40,853 bases of DNA from positions 1 to 40,853 of the forward strand of contig JADYYN010000131.1 of assembly GCA_020853635.1 (NCBI GenBank). The letters are read 5' to 3'. Source of the DNA: Gemmatimonadaceae bacterium. Its GTDB lineage: Bacteria > Gemmatimonadota > Gemmatimonadetes > Gemmatimonadales > Gemmatimonadaceae. Below the pieces are notes generated by a model. The model did no database searches. It was not told the origin of the DNA and worked only from the letters and a program-made list of their open reading frames with translations. The position numbers were made by a program, and so were the translations under genes. Positions 25,516 through 33,156 of the stretch are shown piece after piece. Positions within the stretch are counted from its first letter, which is position 1. The number at the start of each line of letters is the position of its first letter.

Positions 25516-27024
25516 GTGGTGACTGAGCGTCGCCGCTTCGACGCGGGCACCCGCGTCGCGCGCGCGGCGCGACGCGTGACTTCGCGCGCACTCGGCGTGA
25601 CGCTTGTGGTCGCGTTCGTCGTCGAGGCGATCCTTCCGCGTCAGCGTGCCGCCGCGCAGGGGGCGAGCAAAGCCGGCGCACCAGCGGCAAAGGCGGCGGC
25701 GATCTCCGTGGTCGCACGCGCACGCAACATCCTCGGCGAGATGGTGGCCGCCAACACCGCGTCCGGCAGCACGACGCCGCTCGCCAACGCACTCGCCGCA
25801 CGCTTCCGTGCCGCCGGCTTCCCCACCGCCGACGTCATGGTGCTCGGCGCCACGACCAAGAACCGCAACCTCGTCGTGCGGCTCCGCGGCACGGACCGCA
25901 CGCGCGCCCCGTTGCTGTTCCTCGCCCATCTCGACGTCGTCGGCGCCGAGCGCGCCGCGTGGAAGACGGACCCGTTCGTGCTCACCGAACGCAACGGCTA
26001 TCTCTACGGCCGTGGTGTGCTCGACGACAAGGGCCCCGCCGCCGCGTACGCTGCCGCGTTCCTCGATCTCAAGCAGCGCGGCATTGTGCCCTCACGCGAT
26101 CTCATCCTCGCACTCACCGCCGGCGAGGAGAGCGGCGAGGACAACGGCGTGCAGTGGCTGATCGCGAATCGCCCCGAGCTGATGCGCGCCGAGTATGTGA
26201 TCAATGCGGACGCCGGTGGCGGCGATCTCCAGGACGGACGTCGGATCGCGTTCCTCGTCCAGGCGGCGGAGAAGGTGTATCTCGACCTCACCCTGAGCGC
26301 GAAAGGCCCGGGCGGCCACAGCTCCGTGCCCGCGCCACCTTCGCCGATCGATGCGGTGGCCACGGCGGTGGCACGCATCGCGCGCTACGAGTTCCCGCTC
26401 AGTGTGAACCCGGTGGTGCGCAGCTACCTCGAGCGCCGTGCGAGCATCAGCGGTGGCGAGACGGGTGCAGCGATGGCAGCACTCGCGCGCAATCCACAGG
26501 ACGCGATCGCCGCGCGCACGCTCTCGAGCAACCCGGTCTCCAACGCACTCATCCGCACCACCTGTCTCACCACCCTGATGTCCGCCGGAACCGCGCCCAA
26601 TGCGATCCCGTCCTCGGCGAGCGCGAACGTCAACTGCCGCATCGTCGCGGGAGACCCCGCAGATTCCGTGATCGCGCAGATCAAGCGCGTGATCGCAGAC
26701 ACCTCGGTGCACGTCGCGGTCGCGTATCCGGCCGTGCCCAGTCCGCCGTCAGCGCTGCCCGCGGCACTGGAGCGCATTCTCCGGGAGACCGTCGCCGGCC
26801 TCTGGGGCGAACTCCCCATCATCCCGTACATGGAGACAGGCGCGACCGATGGGTTGTATCTTCGGAACGCAGGAATCCCGGTATTCGGACTGATCGGCAT
26901 CTTCGCGCCGGACGATGCCCTCGCTAGCATGCATGGCAACGACGAACGTGTCCCCGTGGCGGCCTACGAGGACATGGTCCGTTTCTCTACCCGTTTGATC
27001 GAGCGCCTCGCGCGCGAACCGTAG
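25516..27024 (+). CDS. M20-family metallopeptidase, exported
   Basis: 502 residues. Basic N terminus, then one hydrophobic segment (about residues 29-43) and an AAAQG cleavage-like site: signal peptide or membrane anchor. The catalytic domain shows H138 in LAHLDVV, D170-D171 in VLDDKG, E204-E205 in TAGEESGED, NADAGGG and a C-terminal HGNDER histidine, all the co-catalytic zinc ligands. GGHSSVPAPPSPIDA marks the dimerisation domain. It belongs with carboxypeptidase/dipeptidase-type M20 enzymes. GTG at 25516 or 25519. A peptidase inside a sugar-type cluster is odd; the short spacing suggests co-transcription with both neighbours. Confidence 0.92.
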   Translation: MVTERRRFDAGTRVARAARRVTSRALGVTLVVAFVVEAILPRQRAAAQGASKAGAPAAKAAAISVVARARNILGEMVAANTASGSTTPLANALAARFRAAGFPTADVMVLGATTKNRNLVVRLRGTDRTRAPLLFLAHLDVVGAERAAWKTDPFVLTERNGYLYGRGVLDDKGPAAAYAAAFLDLKQRGIVPSRDLILALTAGEESGEDNGVQWLIANRPELMRAEYVINADAGGGDLQDGRRIAFLVQAAEKVYLDLTLSAKGPGGHSSVPAPPSPIDAVATAVARIARYEFPLSVNPVVRSYLERRASISGGETGAAMAALARNPQDAIAARTLSSNPVSNALIRTTCLTTLMSAGTAPNAIPSSASANVNCRIVAGDPADSVIAQIKRVIADTSVHVAVAYPAVPSPPSALPAALERILRETVAGLWGELPIIPYMETGATDGLYLRNAGIPVFGLIGIFAPDDALASMHGNDERVPVAAYEDMVRFSTRLIERLAREP

Positions 27025-27047
27025 TCTCCACCCCACTCCGTCCCCTC

Positions 27048-28289
27048 ATGTCCTCCTCCCGTCTCGGCGTCGGCTTCATCGGCTCAGGCTTCAACACGCG
27101 CTTCCACATCCAGGCCTGGCAGGGCGTCCGCGACGCCGACGTGCTCGGCGTGTGGAGCCCCAATGCCAAGAACGCCGCAAGCGCAGCCGCCCTCGCGCGC
27201 ACGCTCGATGTGGGCCAGGCCAAGGCCTACAAGTCCATCACCGACATGGTCGCCGACCCGGCCATCGACGCGCTCTGGCTCTGCGGGCCCAATCAGGCAC
27301 GCATCGAGAACGTCGAGGAGATCGTGCACGCCATCAAGAGTGGCAAGGGCACGCTCAAGGGCATCGCCTGCGAGAAGCCGCTCGCGCGCAACGTGGCCGA
27401 GGCCAAACAGGTCGCGAAGCTCGTGAAGAGCGTGGGCCTCAAGACCGGCTACCTCGAGAATCAGCTCTTCGCGCCACACGTCGAGGCCGGCAAGAAGCTC
27501 ATCTGGGCGCGCGGTGCTGCGACCACGGGCCGCCCCTACCTCGCCCGCGCCGCGGAAGAACACGCTGGTCCGCACATGCCCTGGTTCTGGAACGGCGCGC
27601 TGCAGGGCGGCGGTGTGCTCAACGACATGATGTGCCATTCGGCGCTGGTCGTGCGGCATCTGCTCTGCGAACCTGGCAAGCCACTCAGCTCGGTGAAGCC
27701 CGTGCGCGTTACCGGCCACATCGCCTCACTCAAGTGGTCGCGCCCGGCCTACGCCAAGAAGCTCGGCAAGATGATGGGACCGTCGATCGACTACTCCAAG
27801 CGCCCCAGCGAGGACTTCGCCAGCGTCATGATCGAGTTCGAGACGGCGGACGGCCACAAGGTGATCGGCGAAGCCACCACGAGCTGGAGCTTCGTCGGCG
27901 CGGGCCTGCGCCTCTCGGCCGAACTGCTCGGCCCCGAGTACTCGATGAAGTGGAACTCGCTCGACTCCGGCCTGCAGTTGTTCTTCTCGCGCGAAGTCAC
28001 CGGCCGCGCGGGCGAGGACCTTGTGGAGAAGCAGAACGCCGAGCAGGGTGTGATGCCCGTGGTGCCTGAGGAGTATCTCGCCTACGGTTACACCGGCGAG
28101 GACCGCCACTTCGTGAAGGTCTTCCTCGGCAAGGAAGAGCCGATGCTCACGTTCGACGATGGTGTGGAAGTGGTGAAGATGCTCATGACCGCGTATCAGA
28201 GCGCGGAGAGCGGGCGCACTGTGGCGTTCCCCGGCAAGGCGATCGAGAAGTTCGTGCCCGCCGTGGCTAAGGGGACCTGGAAGCCCTGA
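27048..28289 (+). CDS. Gfo/Idh/MocA-family oxidoreductase, cytoplasmic
   Basis: 413 residues, NAD(P)-dependent sugar or polyol dehydrogenase. The nucleotide-binding motif GFIGSG is at residues 9-14, EKP with K110 follows the Rossmann fold, and the catalytic Asp/His are D193 and H197 in LNDMMCH. No signal peptide, in contrast to the second Gfo gene at 29020. Substrate unknown. It probably belongs with the isomerase and peptidase upstream (23-bp gap). Its 3' end overlaps the end of the convergent cutC gene by 23 bp, and its likely terminator lies inside cutC. Confidence 0.92.
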   Translation: MSSSRLGVGFIGSGFNTRFHIQAWQGVRDADVLGVWSPNAKNAASAAALARTLDVGQAKAYKSITDMVADPAIDALWLCGPNQARIENVEEIVHAIKSGKGTLKGIACEKPLARNVAEAKQVAKLVKSVGLKTGYLENQLFAPHVEAGKKLIWARGAATTGRPYLARAAEEHAGPHMPWFWNGALQGGGVLNDMMCHSALVVRHLLCEPGKPLSSVKPVRVTGHIASLKWSRPAYAKKLGKMMGPSIDYSKRPSEDFASVMIEFETADGHKVIGEATTSWSFVGAGLRLSAELLGPEYSMKWNSLDSGLQLFFSREVTGRAGEDLVEKQNAEQGVMPVVPEEYLAYGYTGEDRHFVKVFLGKEEPMLTFDDGVEVVKMLMTAYQSAESGRTVAFPGKAIEKFVPAVAKGTWKP

Positions 28290-28935
28290 CCAGATCGCCG
28301 AACACCTGAGCGTCGGACGCGCGGGCGTGCACTTCGTGCACGCCCGTTTCGTTTATGATGCGTTGCACGTTCTCGGCGCGCACGTTGCCGCCGGGAAGGA
28401 TCACGATGCGTCCCGCGGCACGACGCACGTGCCGCGCGAGCGTGCCCGTGCCTTCGAGCGCGGTGGGCGCGTGGCCCGAAGTGAGCACCACGTCCACGCC
28501 CAGCGCGATCAACGTATCGAGCGCGGCATCGGCGTCGGGTGTGCGATCGAACGCCCGGTGACAGCCCACCCGCATGGGACGCGCGAGCGCGATGAGTGCA
28601 CGCATGCGCTCGACGTCGAGGCGACCGTCGGCGTGCAGCATACCGAACACCACGCCCTCCACCCCGGCGTCCTTCGCCATGAGCACACCGTCGCGCATCT
28701 CGGCGAACTCCGCATCGGAGTAGTGGAAGTCGCCTTCGCGCGGGCGGATCATCACATGGATCGGCACAGCGATCGGCGTGCGGCCTTCGTCGGTGAGCGC
28801 CGCGCGTACTGCGCCGATCAACGCGCGTGAGGGCGTGAGTCCGCCTTCACCCGGCCCACACAACTCAAGACGTCCTGCACCGCGTTCCACCGCGGCACAG
28901 GACGTCTCGAGTGTATCGACGTACGCTTCGATCAG
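28267..28935 (-). CDS. cutC: CutC-family TIM-barrel protein
   Basis: 222 residues, recognised by RLELCGPGEGGLTPS, HVMIRPREGDFHYSDAE, GVVFGMLHADG, CHRAFDRTPDA and NETGVHEVHA. CutC was named for copper homeostasis, but its biochemical role is unsettled; the surrounding genes suggest carbohydrate chemistry (inference). The frame runs 25 codons further upstream, but those codons are the heptamer array (…TIHHPPSA), so I place the start at the CTG giving (M)IEAYVDTLETSCAA; the start codon is uncertain. The coding sequence contains a terminator-like hairpin serving the opposite strand. Confidence 0.85.
   Translation of the reverse strand: MIEAYVDTLETSCAAVERGAGRLELCGPGEGGLTPSRALIGAVRAALTDEGRTPIAVPIHVMIRPREGDFHYSDAEFAEMRDGVLMAKDAGVEGVVFGMLHADGRLDVERMRALIALARPMRVGCHRAFDRTPDADAALDTLIALGVDVVLTSGHAPTALEGTGTLARHVRRAAGRIVILPGGNVRAENVQRIINETGVHEVHARASDAQVFGDLVRASRSP
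28322..28354 (+). terminator. Intrinsic terminator of the Gfo gene, embedded in the cutC coding sequence
   Basis: A perfect 11-bp stem (28322-28332 with 28336-28346), loop TTC, then TTTCGTTT, starting 33 bp after the Gfo stop. On the other strand it encodes the conserved TGVHEVHA of CutC. Confidence 0.7.
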
Positions 28936-29015
28936 TGCAGATGGTGGATGGTGGATGGTGGATGGTGGAACGGAGTGCTTATCCACCATCTTCCCTCCGC
29001 CATCCGCCATCTGCC
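28936..29015. repeat. Paired heptamer arrays between the Gfo-2 and cutC genes
   Basis: On the + strand: GGTGGAT three times plus GGTGGAA (28943-28970), a 10-nt spacer, then ATCCACC, ATCTTCC, CTCCGCC, ATCCGCC, ATCTGCC (28981-29015). GATGGTGGA (28961-28969) pairs perfectly with 28982-28990, and CAGATGGTGGATGG (28938-28951) with 29000-29013 at 13 of 14 positions. The arrays fill the whole gap between the Gfo-2 stop and the cutC start. Confidence 0.82.
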
Positions 29016-29019
29016 CTTT

Positions 29020-30369
29020 TCACAGACTCCAGCCCGCGCGGTAGGTCGGATTTACCCACTCGCTCGGCGGCGTCACGTTCTTGATGACACCCGTGTCCGG
29101 ATCCATCTCGAGCGTGCGGCCCATGCGCACCGCGAGGCACCCGATGAGGATCATCTCCGTCATCGGACCCGCGTAGCCGGCGAAGTTGCTGCCCGGCTGC
29201 GTGCCGTTCTTCGCCGCGGAGAGCCACTCCTTGTACACGCCTTCCGTGCGCGGGTACTTCACGGGCACCGGCTTCGCCTTGATCTCGGCGTTCAGCGTTT
29301 CGTTGAGCAGGCGCGGATTCTCGGCGTACGTGCCGGCGAGGATCATGCCCTTGTCACCGATCCAGAGCTGACCGCCCGTGGGATCATGCGGCCACGCCTG
29401 ATCCTCGGGGTAGCCCTCAGGGCGCGGCGGGACCAGCGAGCCGTCGCGCCAGTTGAGCGTCACGCCGGGACGGTTGCCCATCGCCGGGAACTCGTACGTG
29501 ATGCGCTGCATGGCCGGCGCGGTCTCGGCGAACAGCACCGTGCTCTCCGGCGTGATGCGCGACGGATACTTGAGCCCGAACGTCCAGTACGCGGCATCCA
29601 TGATGTGGCAGGCCATGTCGCCCATCGCGCCGGTGCCGAAGTCCCACCAGCCGCGCCAATTGAACGGCGCATACCGCGGATGATACGGCCGCTCCTCGGC
29701 GGGGCCGAGCCAGAGGTTCCAGTCGAGCGTCGGCGGCACGTTGTGCGCGTCGCTGGGACGATTGATCGCCTGCGGCCAGATGGGGCGGTTGGTCCAGTAC
29801 TCCACGCGGCTCACCGTGCCGATGAGGCCGGCCTCGACCCACTCGCGAATGAGGCGGATGCCTTCGAGTGCGTGGCCCTGGTTGCCCATCTGCGTCGCCT
29901 GCTTGGGCCGCTTGGCCGCTTCGGCCTTGAGCGCGCGCACTTCACCGATGGTGCGGGCGAGCGGCTTCTGGCAGTACACGTGCTTGCCCATCTTGAGCGC
30001 CATCATCGCGGCGGCCGCGTGCGAATGGTCGGGGGTCGACACCGTCACGGCATCGATGTTGTTGCGCTCCTTCTCGAGCATCTCGCGATAGTCCTTGTAG
30101 CGACGCGCCTTGGGATTCGCGCGGAAGGAGCCCTCGGCGGCCTTCCAGTCCACGTCGCAGAGCGCGACGATCTCTTCGTGCGCGACGCCGCGCACATCGG
30201 TCGCGCCCATGCCACCCACGCCGATGCAGGCGATGCGCATCTTCTGCGACTGTTGCTGCTGCGGCGCCGGCTCGGAGAGAGCATGCAGCGGCTGCGGCAT
30301 TGCGGCCAAGGCTCCCGCGGCAGCGAGCCCACCGACGAATGAGCGACGATCGAGTTCTTTGTCTGACAT
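29020..30369 (-). CDS. Gfo/Idh/MocA-family oxidoreductase with Tat signal
   Basis: 449 residues starting MSDKELDRRSFVGGLAAAGA, a twin-arginine signal (RRSF), so the cofactor-loaded enzyme is exported. Rossmann motif GVGGMG, then CQKPLAR in place of EKP (Gln for Glu), and the catalytic Asp/His D251 and H255 in MGDMACH. WDFGTGAMGDMACHIMDAAYW is the hallmark of the large Planctomycetes/Bacteroidota-type subgroup found with DUF1080 genes. In that system such enzymes oxidise the C3 hydroxyl of glycosides. ATG at 30369 lies 8 bp after the stop of the carrier gene; a TTG at 30381 is less likely. Confidence 0.93.
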   Translation of the reverse strand: MSDKELDRRSFVGGLAAAGALAAMPQPLHALSEPAPQQQQSQKMRIACIGVGGMGATDVRGVAHEEIVALCDVDWKAAEGSFRANPKARRYKDYREMLEKERNNIDAVTVSTPDHSHAAAAMMALKMGKHVYCQKPLARTIGEVRALKAEAAKRPKQATQMGNQGHALEGIRLIREWVEAGLIGTVSRVEYWTNRPIWPQAINRPSDAHNVPPTLDWNLWLGPAEERPYHPRYAPFNWRGWWDFGTGAMGDMACHIMDAAYWTFGLKYPSRITPESTVLFAETAPAMQRITYEFPAMGNRPGVTLNWRDGSLVPPRPEGYPEDQAWPHDPTGGQLWIGDKGMILAGTYAENPRLLNETLNAEIKAKPVPVKYPRTEGVYKEWLSAAKNGTQPGSNFAGYAGPMTEMILIGCLAVRMGRTLEMDPDTGVIKNVTPPSEWVNPTYRAGWSL

Positions 30370-30377
30370 GCGAATCC

Positions 30378-31586
30378 TCAACGGGCGGGAGTGGGAGCCT
30401 TCGTGTCGGTCTTGAACGTGAAGAGGAAGAGGAACAACACCACGAGCGCGCCGTAGGCCGGGATCGGCCAGATGGCGGTCCAGTCATGCGTCACAGCGCC
30501 GGACGCGGCGGTGCTGGCGTAGCGATCGACCACCCAGCCCGACGCGAACGCGCCGATGAAGTAGCCGAGCCCGTTAGTGACCAGGTTCACGAAACCCTGC
30601 GCCGCCGCGCGCACCTTCTCGCCGGCGACTTGGTCGGTGTAGATCTGTCCACTCACGAAGAAGAAGTCGTAGCAGATGCCGTGCAGCAGGATGCCGGCCC
30701 AAATGAGCGGCATGCCCGTGGTCGCGTTGCCGTTGGCGAACGCGAAGTAGCGCAGCGCCCAGGCCAGCATGCCACCGATCATGATCCACTTGATGCCGAA
30801 GCGTGCGAGCAACAACGGCAGCGCGACCATGAAGGCGACTTCGCTCACCTGCCCGAAGGTCTGGATGAACGCCGGCTCCGGCACACCGATCTCGCTCAGG
30901 TAGAGATTGGTGAACGAGTAATAGAACTGCAGCGGGATGCAGAGCAGGAACGACCCGAGCACGAAGATGGCGAAGCCCGGCTTGCCGAGCAGCGAGAGCG
31001 CGTCGAGTCCCACGAGGTCACGCATCGAGATGGGCTTGCCGGCCGCCTTGGGCGGCGTGGCCGGCAGGAAGAACGAGAACAGGCCCAGCACCACCGACGC
31101 GCCGGCCGCCAGCTGCATCGGCAGTGCGAGCGCCTCGGCCTTGAGCACCTTGCCGACGATCACGCCGGCCACGATCCACCCGATGGTGCCCAGCACCCGG
31201 ATGAGCGGGAACTCCTTCGCTGGATCCTTGATGTGGTGGAACGAGATCGACGTCGTGAGCGACAGCGTCGGCATGTAGCAGAGTGCGTACGCGATCAGCA
31301 TCGGGTAGAACGACGAGAAGTCGGTCTGCAGCGACACCATGTACAGCAGCCCACCGCCGAGCAGGTGCAGCACGGCGAGCATCTTCTCGGTCGCGAAGAA
31401 CCGGTCGGCGATCATTCCGACGAAGAACGGCGACACGATCGCCGCGATCGCCGTGGCCCCGTACGCCGCACCGATCTGCGCGCCGGTGAACTTGAGCGTG
31501 GTGCCGAGGTACGTGCCCATCGTGACGAACCAGGCCCCCCAGACGAAGAACTGGAGGAACATCATCACCGCGAGACGCGCCTTCAT
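30378..31586 (-). CDS. MFS carrier of the nucleoside:H+ symporter (NupG-like) family
   Basis: 402 residues, 12 hydrophobic helices. The start [20 protein letters not shown], the [23 protein letters not shown] loop and [18 protein letters not shown] are characteristic of NupG-family carriers from soil bacteria that sit next to sugar dehydrogenases. It probably imports the sugar or nucleoside product made by the exported enzymes on either side. The ATG overlaps the stop of the DUF1080 gene by four bases (ATGA), tying the two together. Confidence 0.9.
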   Translation of the reverse strand: MKARLAVMMFLQFFVWGAWFVTMGTYLGTTLKFTGAQIGAAYGATAIAAIVSPFFVGMIADRFFATEKMLAVLHLLGGGLLYMVSLQTDFSSFYPMLIAYALCYMPTLSLTTSISFHHIKDPAKEFPLIRVLGTIGWIVAGVIVGKVLKAEALALPMQLAAGASVVLGLFSFFLPATPPKAAGKPISMRDLVGLDALSLLGKPGFAIFVLGSFLLCIPLQFYYSFTNLYLSEIGVPEPAFIQTFGQVSEVAFMVALPLLLARFGIKWIMIGGMLAWALRYFAFANGNATTGMPLIWAGILLHGICYDFFFVSGQIYTDQVAGEKVRAAAQGFVNLVTNGLGYFIGAFASGWVVDRYASTAASGAVTHDWTAIWPIPAYGALVVLFLFLFTFKTDTKAPTPAR

Positions 31587-32314
31587 TTCTTCAGCTCACG
31601 GATGCGGATATTGCGGAACGAGATCTCGTCGCCGTGTTCCTGCAGACCGATATGTCCCTTCCGAGCGAGGCCGTACGTGGGCCACTGATTGAACTTCGTC
31701 TTCGCGACCTTGGCGGTCCATTCCGGCGTCCACGCTTCGTACTCGAGCAGCTTCACATCGTTGAGCCAGTGCTCGACGTGCGGACCCACGGCGATGACCT
31801 TCGCCTTGTTCCACTCGCCGATCGGCCTGGTCACGTCGCGGATCGGCGCGTCGAGCGCGTAGTTGGCGCCGGCCGAGGTCAGCGTGTTCTTGCCGTCGTT
31901 GTGCACCTGGTTGTCGAGGATCTGCATCTCGGGCGCGTTCTCGTAGATCACCTTCGTGCCTTCATTGGCACGATAGAAGATCCCGCTGTTGCCGCCGCGC
32001 TTGATGCGCCACTCCACCTCGAGCTCGAAGTCGGCGTATTGCGCCTTGGTGACGATGTCTCCGCCGAAGCGAGTACGAGTGAGCACACCGGTGGCGGCGT
32101 CGAACGCCCAGGCCGACGGCATGGAATCCACGCCGTATCCGCGCCAGGCCTTCGTCGAGCCATCGAGGAGATTGATCCACGGGCCGGCCTTGGCGCCGGC
32201 GACCATCTCCGGCTGGGCCTTGGGCGACGAAGCACAGGCGCTGAACGCGGCCGTCGCGGTGGTCAGAAGGGCGACACCGACCAACAGCCGGGCGCCGGAG
32301 CGAAGCAGGTCCAT
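31583..32314 (-). CDS. DUF1080 lipoprotein (3-keto-disaccharide hydrolase family)
   Basis: 243 residues. The lipobox FSAC lipidates C27. The rest is one jelly-roll DUF1080 domain: [45 protein letters not shown], and [19 protein letters not shown]. Members of this family cleave glycosides whose C3 has been oxidised, a glycosidase route that does not act on ordinary sugars. First gene of the minus-strand unit DUF1080, MFS, Gfo-2, (repeat) cutC. GAGGA lies 4 nt before the ATG. The 180-bp divergent gap upstream contains CGTAT-CGAA-ATACG (32357-32370), a small perfect hairpin or operator-like site. Confidence 0.92.
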   Translation of the reverse strand: MDLLRSGARLLVGVALLTTATAAFSACASSPKAQPEMVAGAKAGPWINLLDGSTKAWRGYGVDSMPSAWAFDAATGVLTRTRFGGDIVTKAQYADFELEVEWRIKRGGNSGIFYRANEGTKVIYENAPEMQILDNQVHNDGKNTLTSAGANYALDAPIRDVTRPIGEWNKAKVIAVGPHVEHWLNDVKLLEYEAWTPEWTAKVAKTKFNQWPTYGLARKGHIGLQEHGDEISFRNIRIRELKK

Positions 32315-32494
32315 CGCGTCCTCAGAGCTACAGGGGGAGTGTGTCGAGCGGCGGGAACGTATCGAAATACGACCCCACCGGGAAGACGTTGAGCAGGGCC
32401 GTGCGGACTCCCCTCACCCTGCGTGGGCGCCACGCTGACTGCCGAGCCCGCGCCCCGGTGCCATCTTGCAGGTAGTGATCCCCCTGGAGGCTCC

Positions 32495-33067
32495 ATGCGT
32501 ATCCGGCCCGCGCACCTCATCCCTGCCCTGCTCCTACTTGCCATCGCCTGTGGCCCCGCGATCCGCTACGAGCGCGATGCGACGGTGCGCCTGAGCGAAG
32601 GTGCGGGCTGGGCCTGGGGCGCACCCGACAACGACGGACTCACGATCCGTGAGGGTGCGCTCATCCCGGACGACAGTGTCGCCCGGCTCATCGCCGATGC
32701 TATCGAGCAGGAACTGGTGAATCGTGGTTTCCCGCGGGTGCGCGCGGAGTCGGCGCAGTTCGTCGTGCACTTCCACATCGGGCAACGGCTCGTCACGGAC
32801 ACCGTGCCCCCGACGGATGACCGCAACGGTCCCGACGGGGTGCGCAGCGCACCGGGTCGCTGGGGCGGCTACGGCACACCCGAGGACATCCTCAACCGCA
32901 CCTTCACGTGGGAGGAGGGCATGCTCATCGTGGACGCCGTGGTCCCGTCGCCCCGGGTCGTCGCGTGGCGCGGCATCATCGCGGGCGAGATCCCGGAGCG
33001 CGCACGCGCGGCGCCGCAGGCCGCCGTGGGCGACGCCGTGAAGCGACTGATGCGCGGCTTCCCCTGA
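32495..33067 (+). CDS. DUF4136-type lipoprotein
   Basis: 190 residues. The lipobox LLAIAC lipidates C19. The rest matches the DUF4136 pattern: a Y/W-rich start (TVRLSEGAGWAWG), an alanine-rich helix for the variable subunit (ARLIADAIEQELVNRGF), and VVHFHIGQ before a Gly-rich loop and FTWEEGMLIVDAV. Function unknown; these are envelope lipoproteins. ATG at 32495 with GGAGG 4 nt upstream gives a firm start, although the frame is open further. A strong terminator follows, so this is a single-gene unit. Confidence 0.82.
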   Translation: MRIRPAHLIPALLLLAIACGPAIRYERDATVRLSEGAGWAWGAPDNDGLTIREGALIPDDSVARLIADAIEQELVNRGFPRVRAESAQFVVHFHIGQRLVTDTVPPTDDRNGPDGVRSAPGRWGGYGTPEDILNRTFTWEEGMLIVDAVVPSPRVVAWRGIIAGEIPERARAAPQAAVGDAVKRLMRGFP

Positions 33068-33089
33068 TCACCCGGAGTCCGCATCTTCC

Positions 33090-33125
33090 CCGCGCCCGGT
33101 GTCCGCACCGGGCGCGGTTTTGTTG
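33090..33125 (+). terminator. Intrinsic terminator after the DUF4136 lipoprotein
   Basis: A perfect 12-bp stem (33090-33101 with 33106-33117), loop TCCG, followed by TTTTGTTGT. Confidence 0.92.
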
Positions 33126-33156
33126 TCCGGGCCGCCCCCCACACCTCAGAACGTCC

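Noticed and set aside
23893-25929. A 678-codon minus-strand frame across the acyltransferase and isomerase genes
   Set aside because: Same shadow effect; it spans two well-recognised + strand genes and the gap between them, and shows no protein family.
28936-29015. CRISPR-like array
   Set aside because: The repeat unit is 7 bp with no spacers and no cas genes nearby.
28948-31688. Long + strand frames opposite the Gfo-2 and NupG-like genes
   Set aside because: His/Arg-rich translations antisense to two strongly conserved minus-strand families; no start signals.
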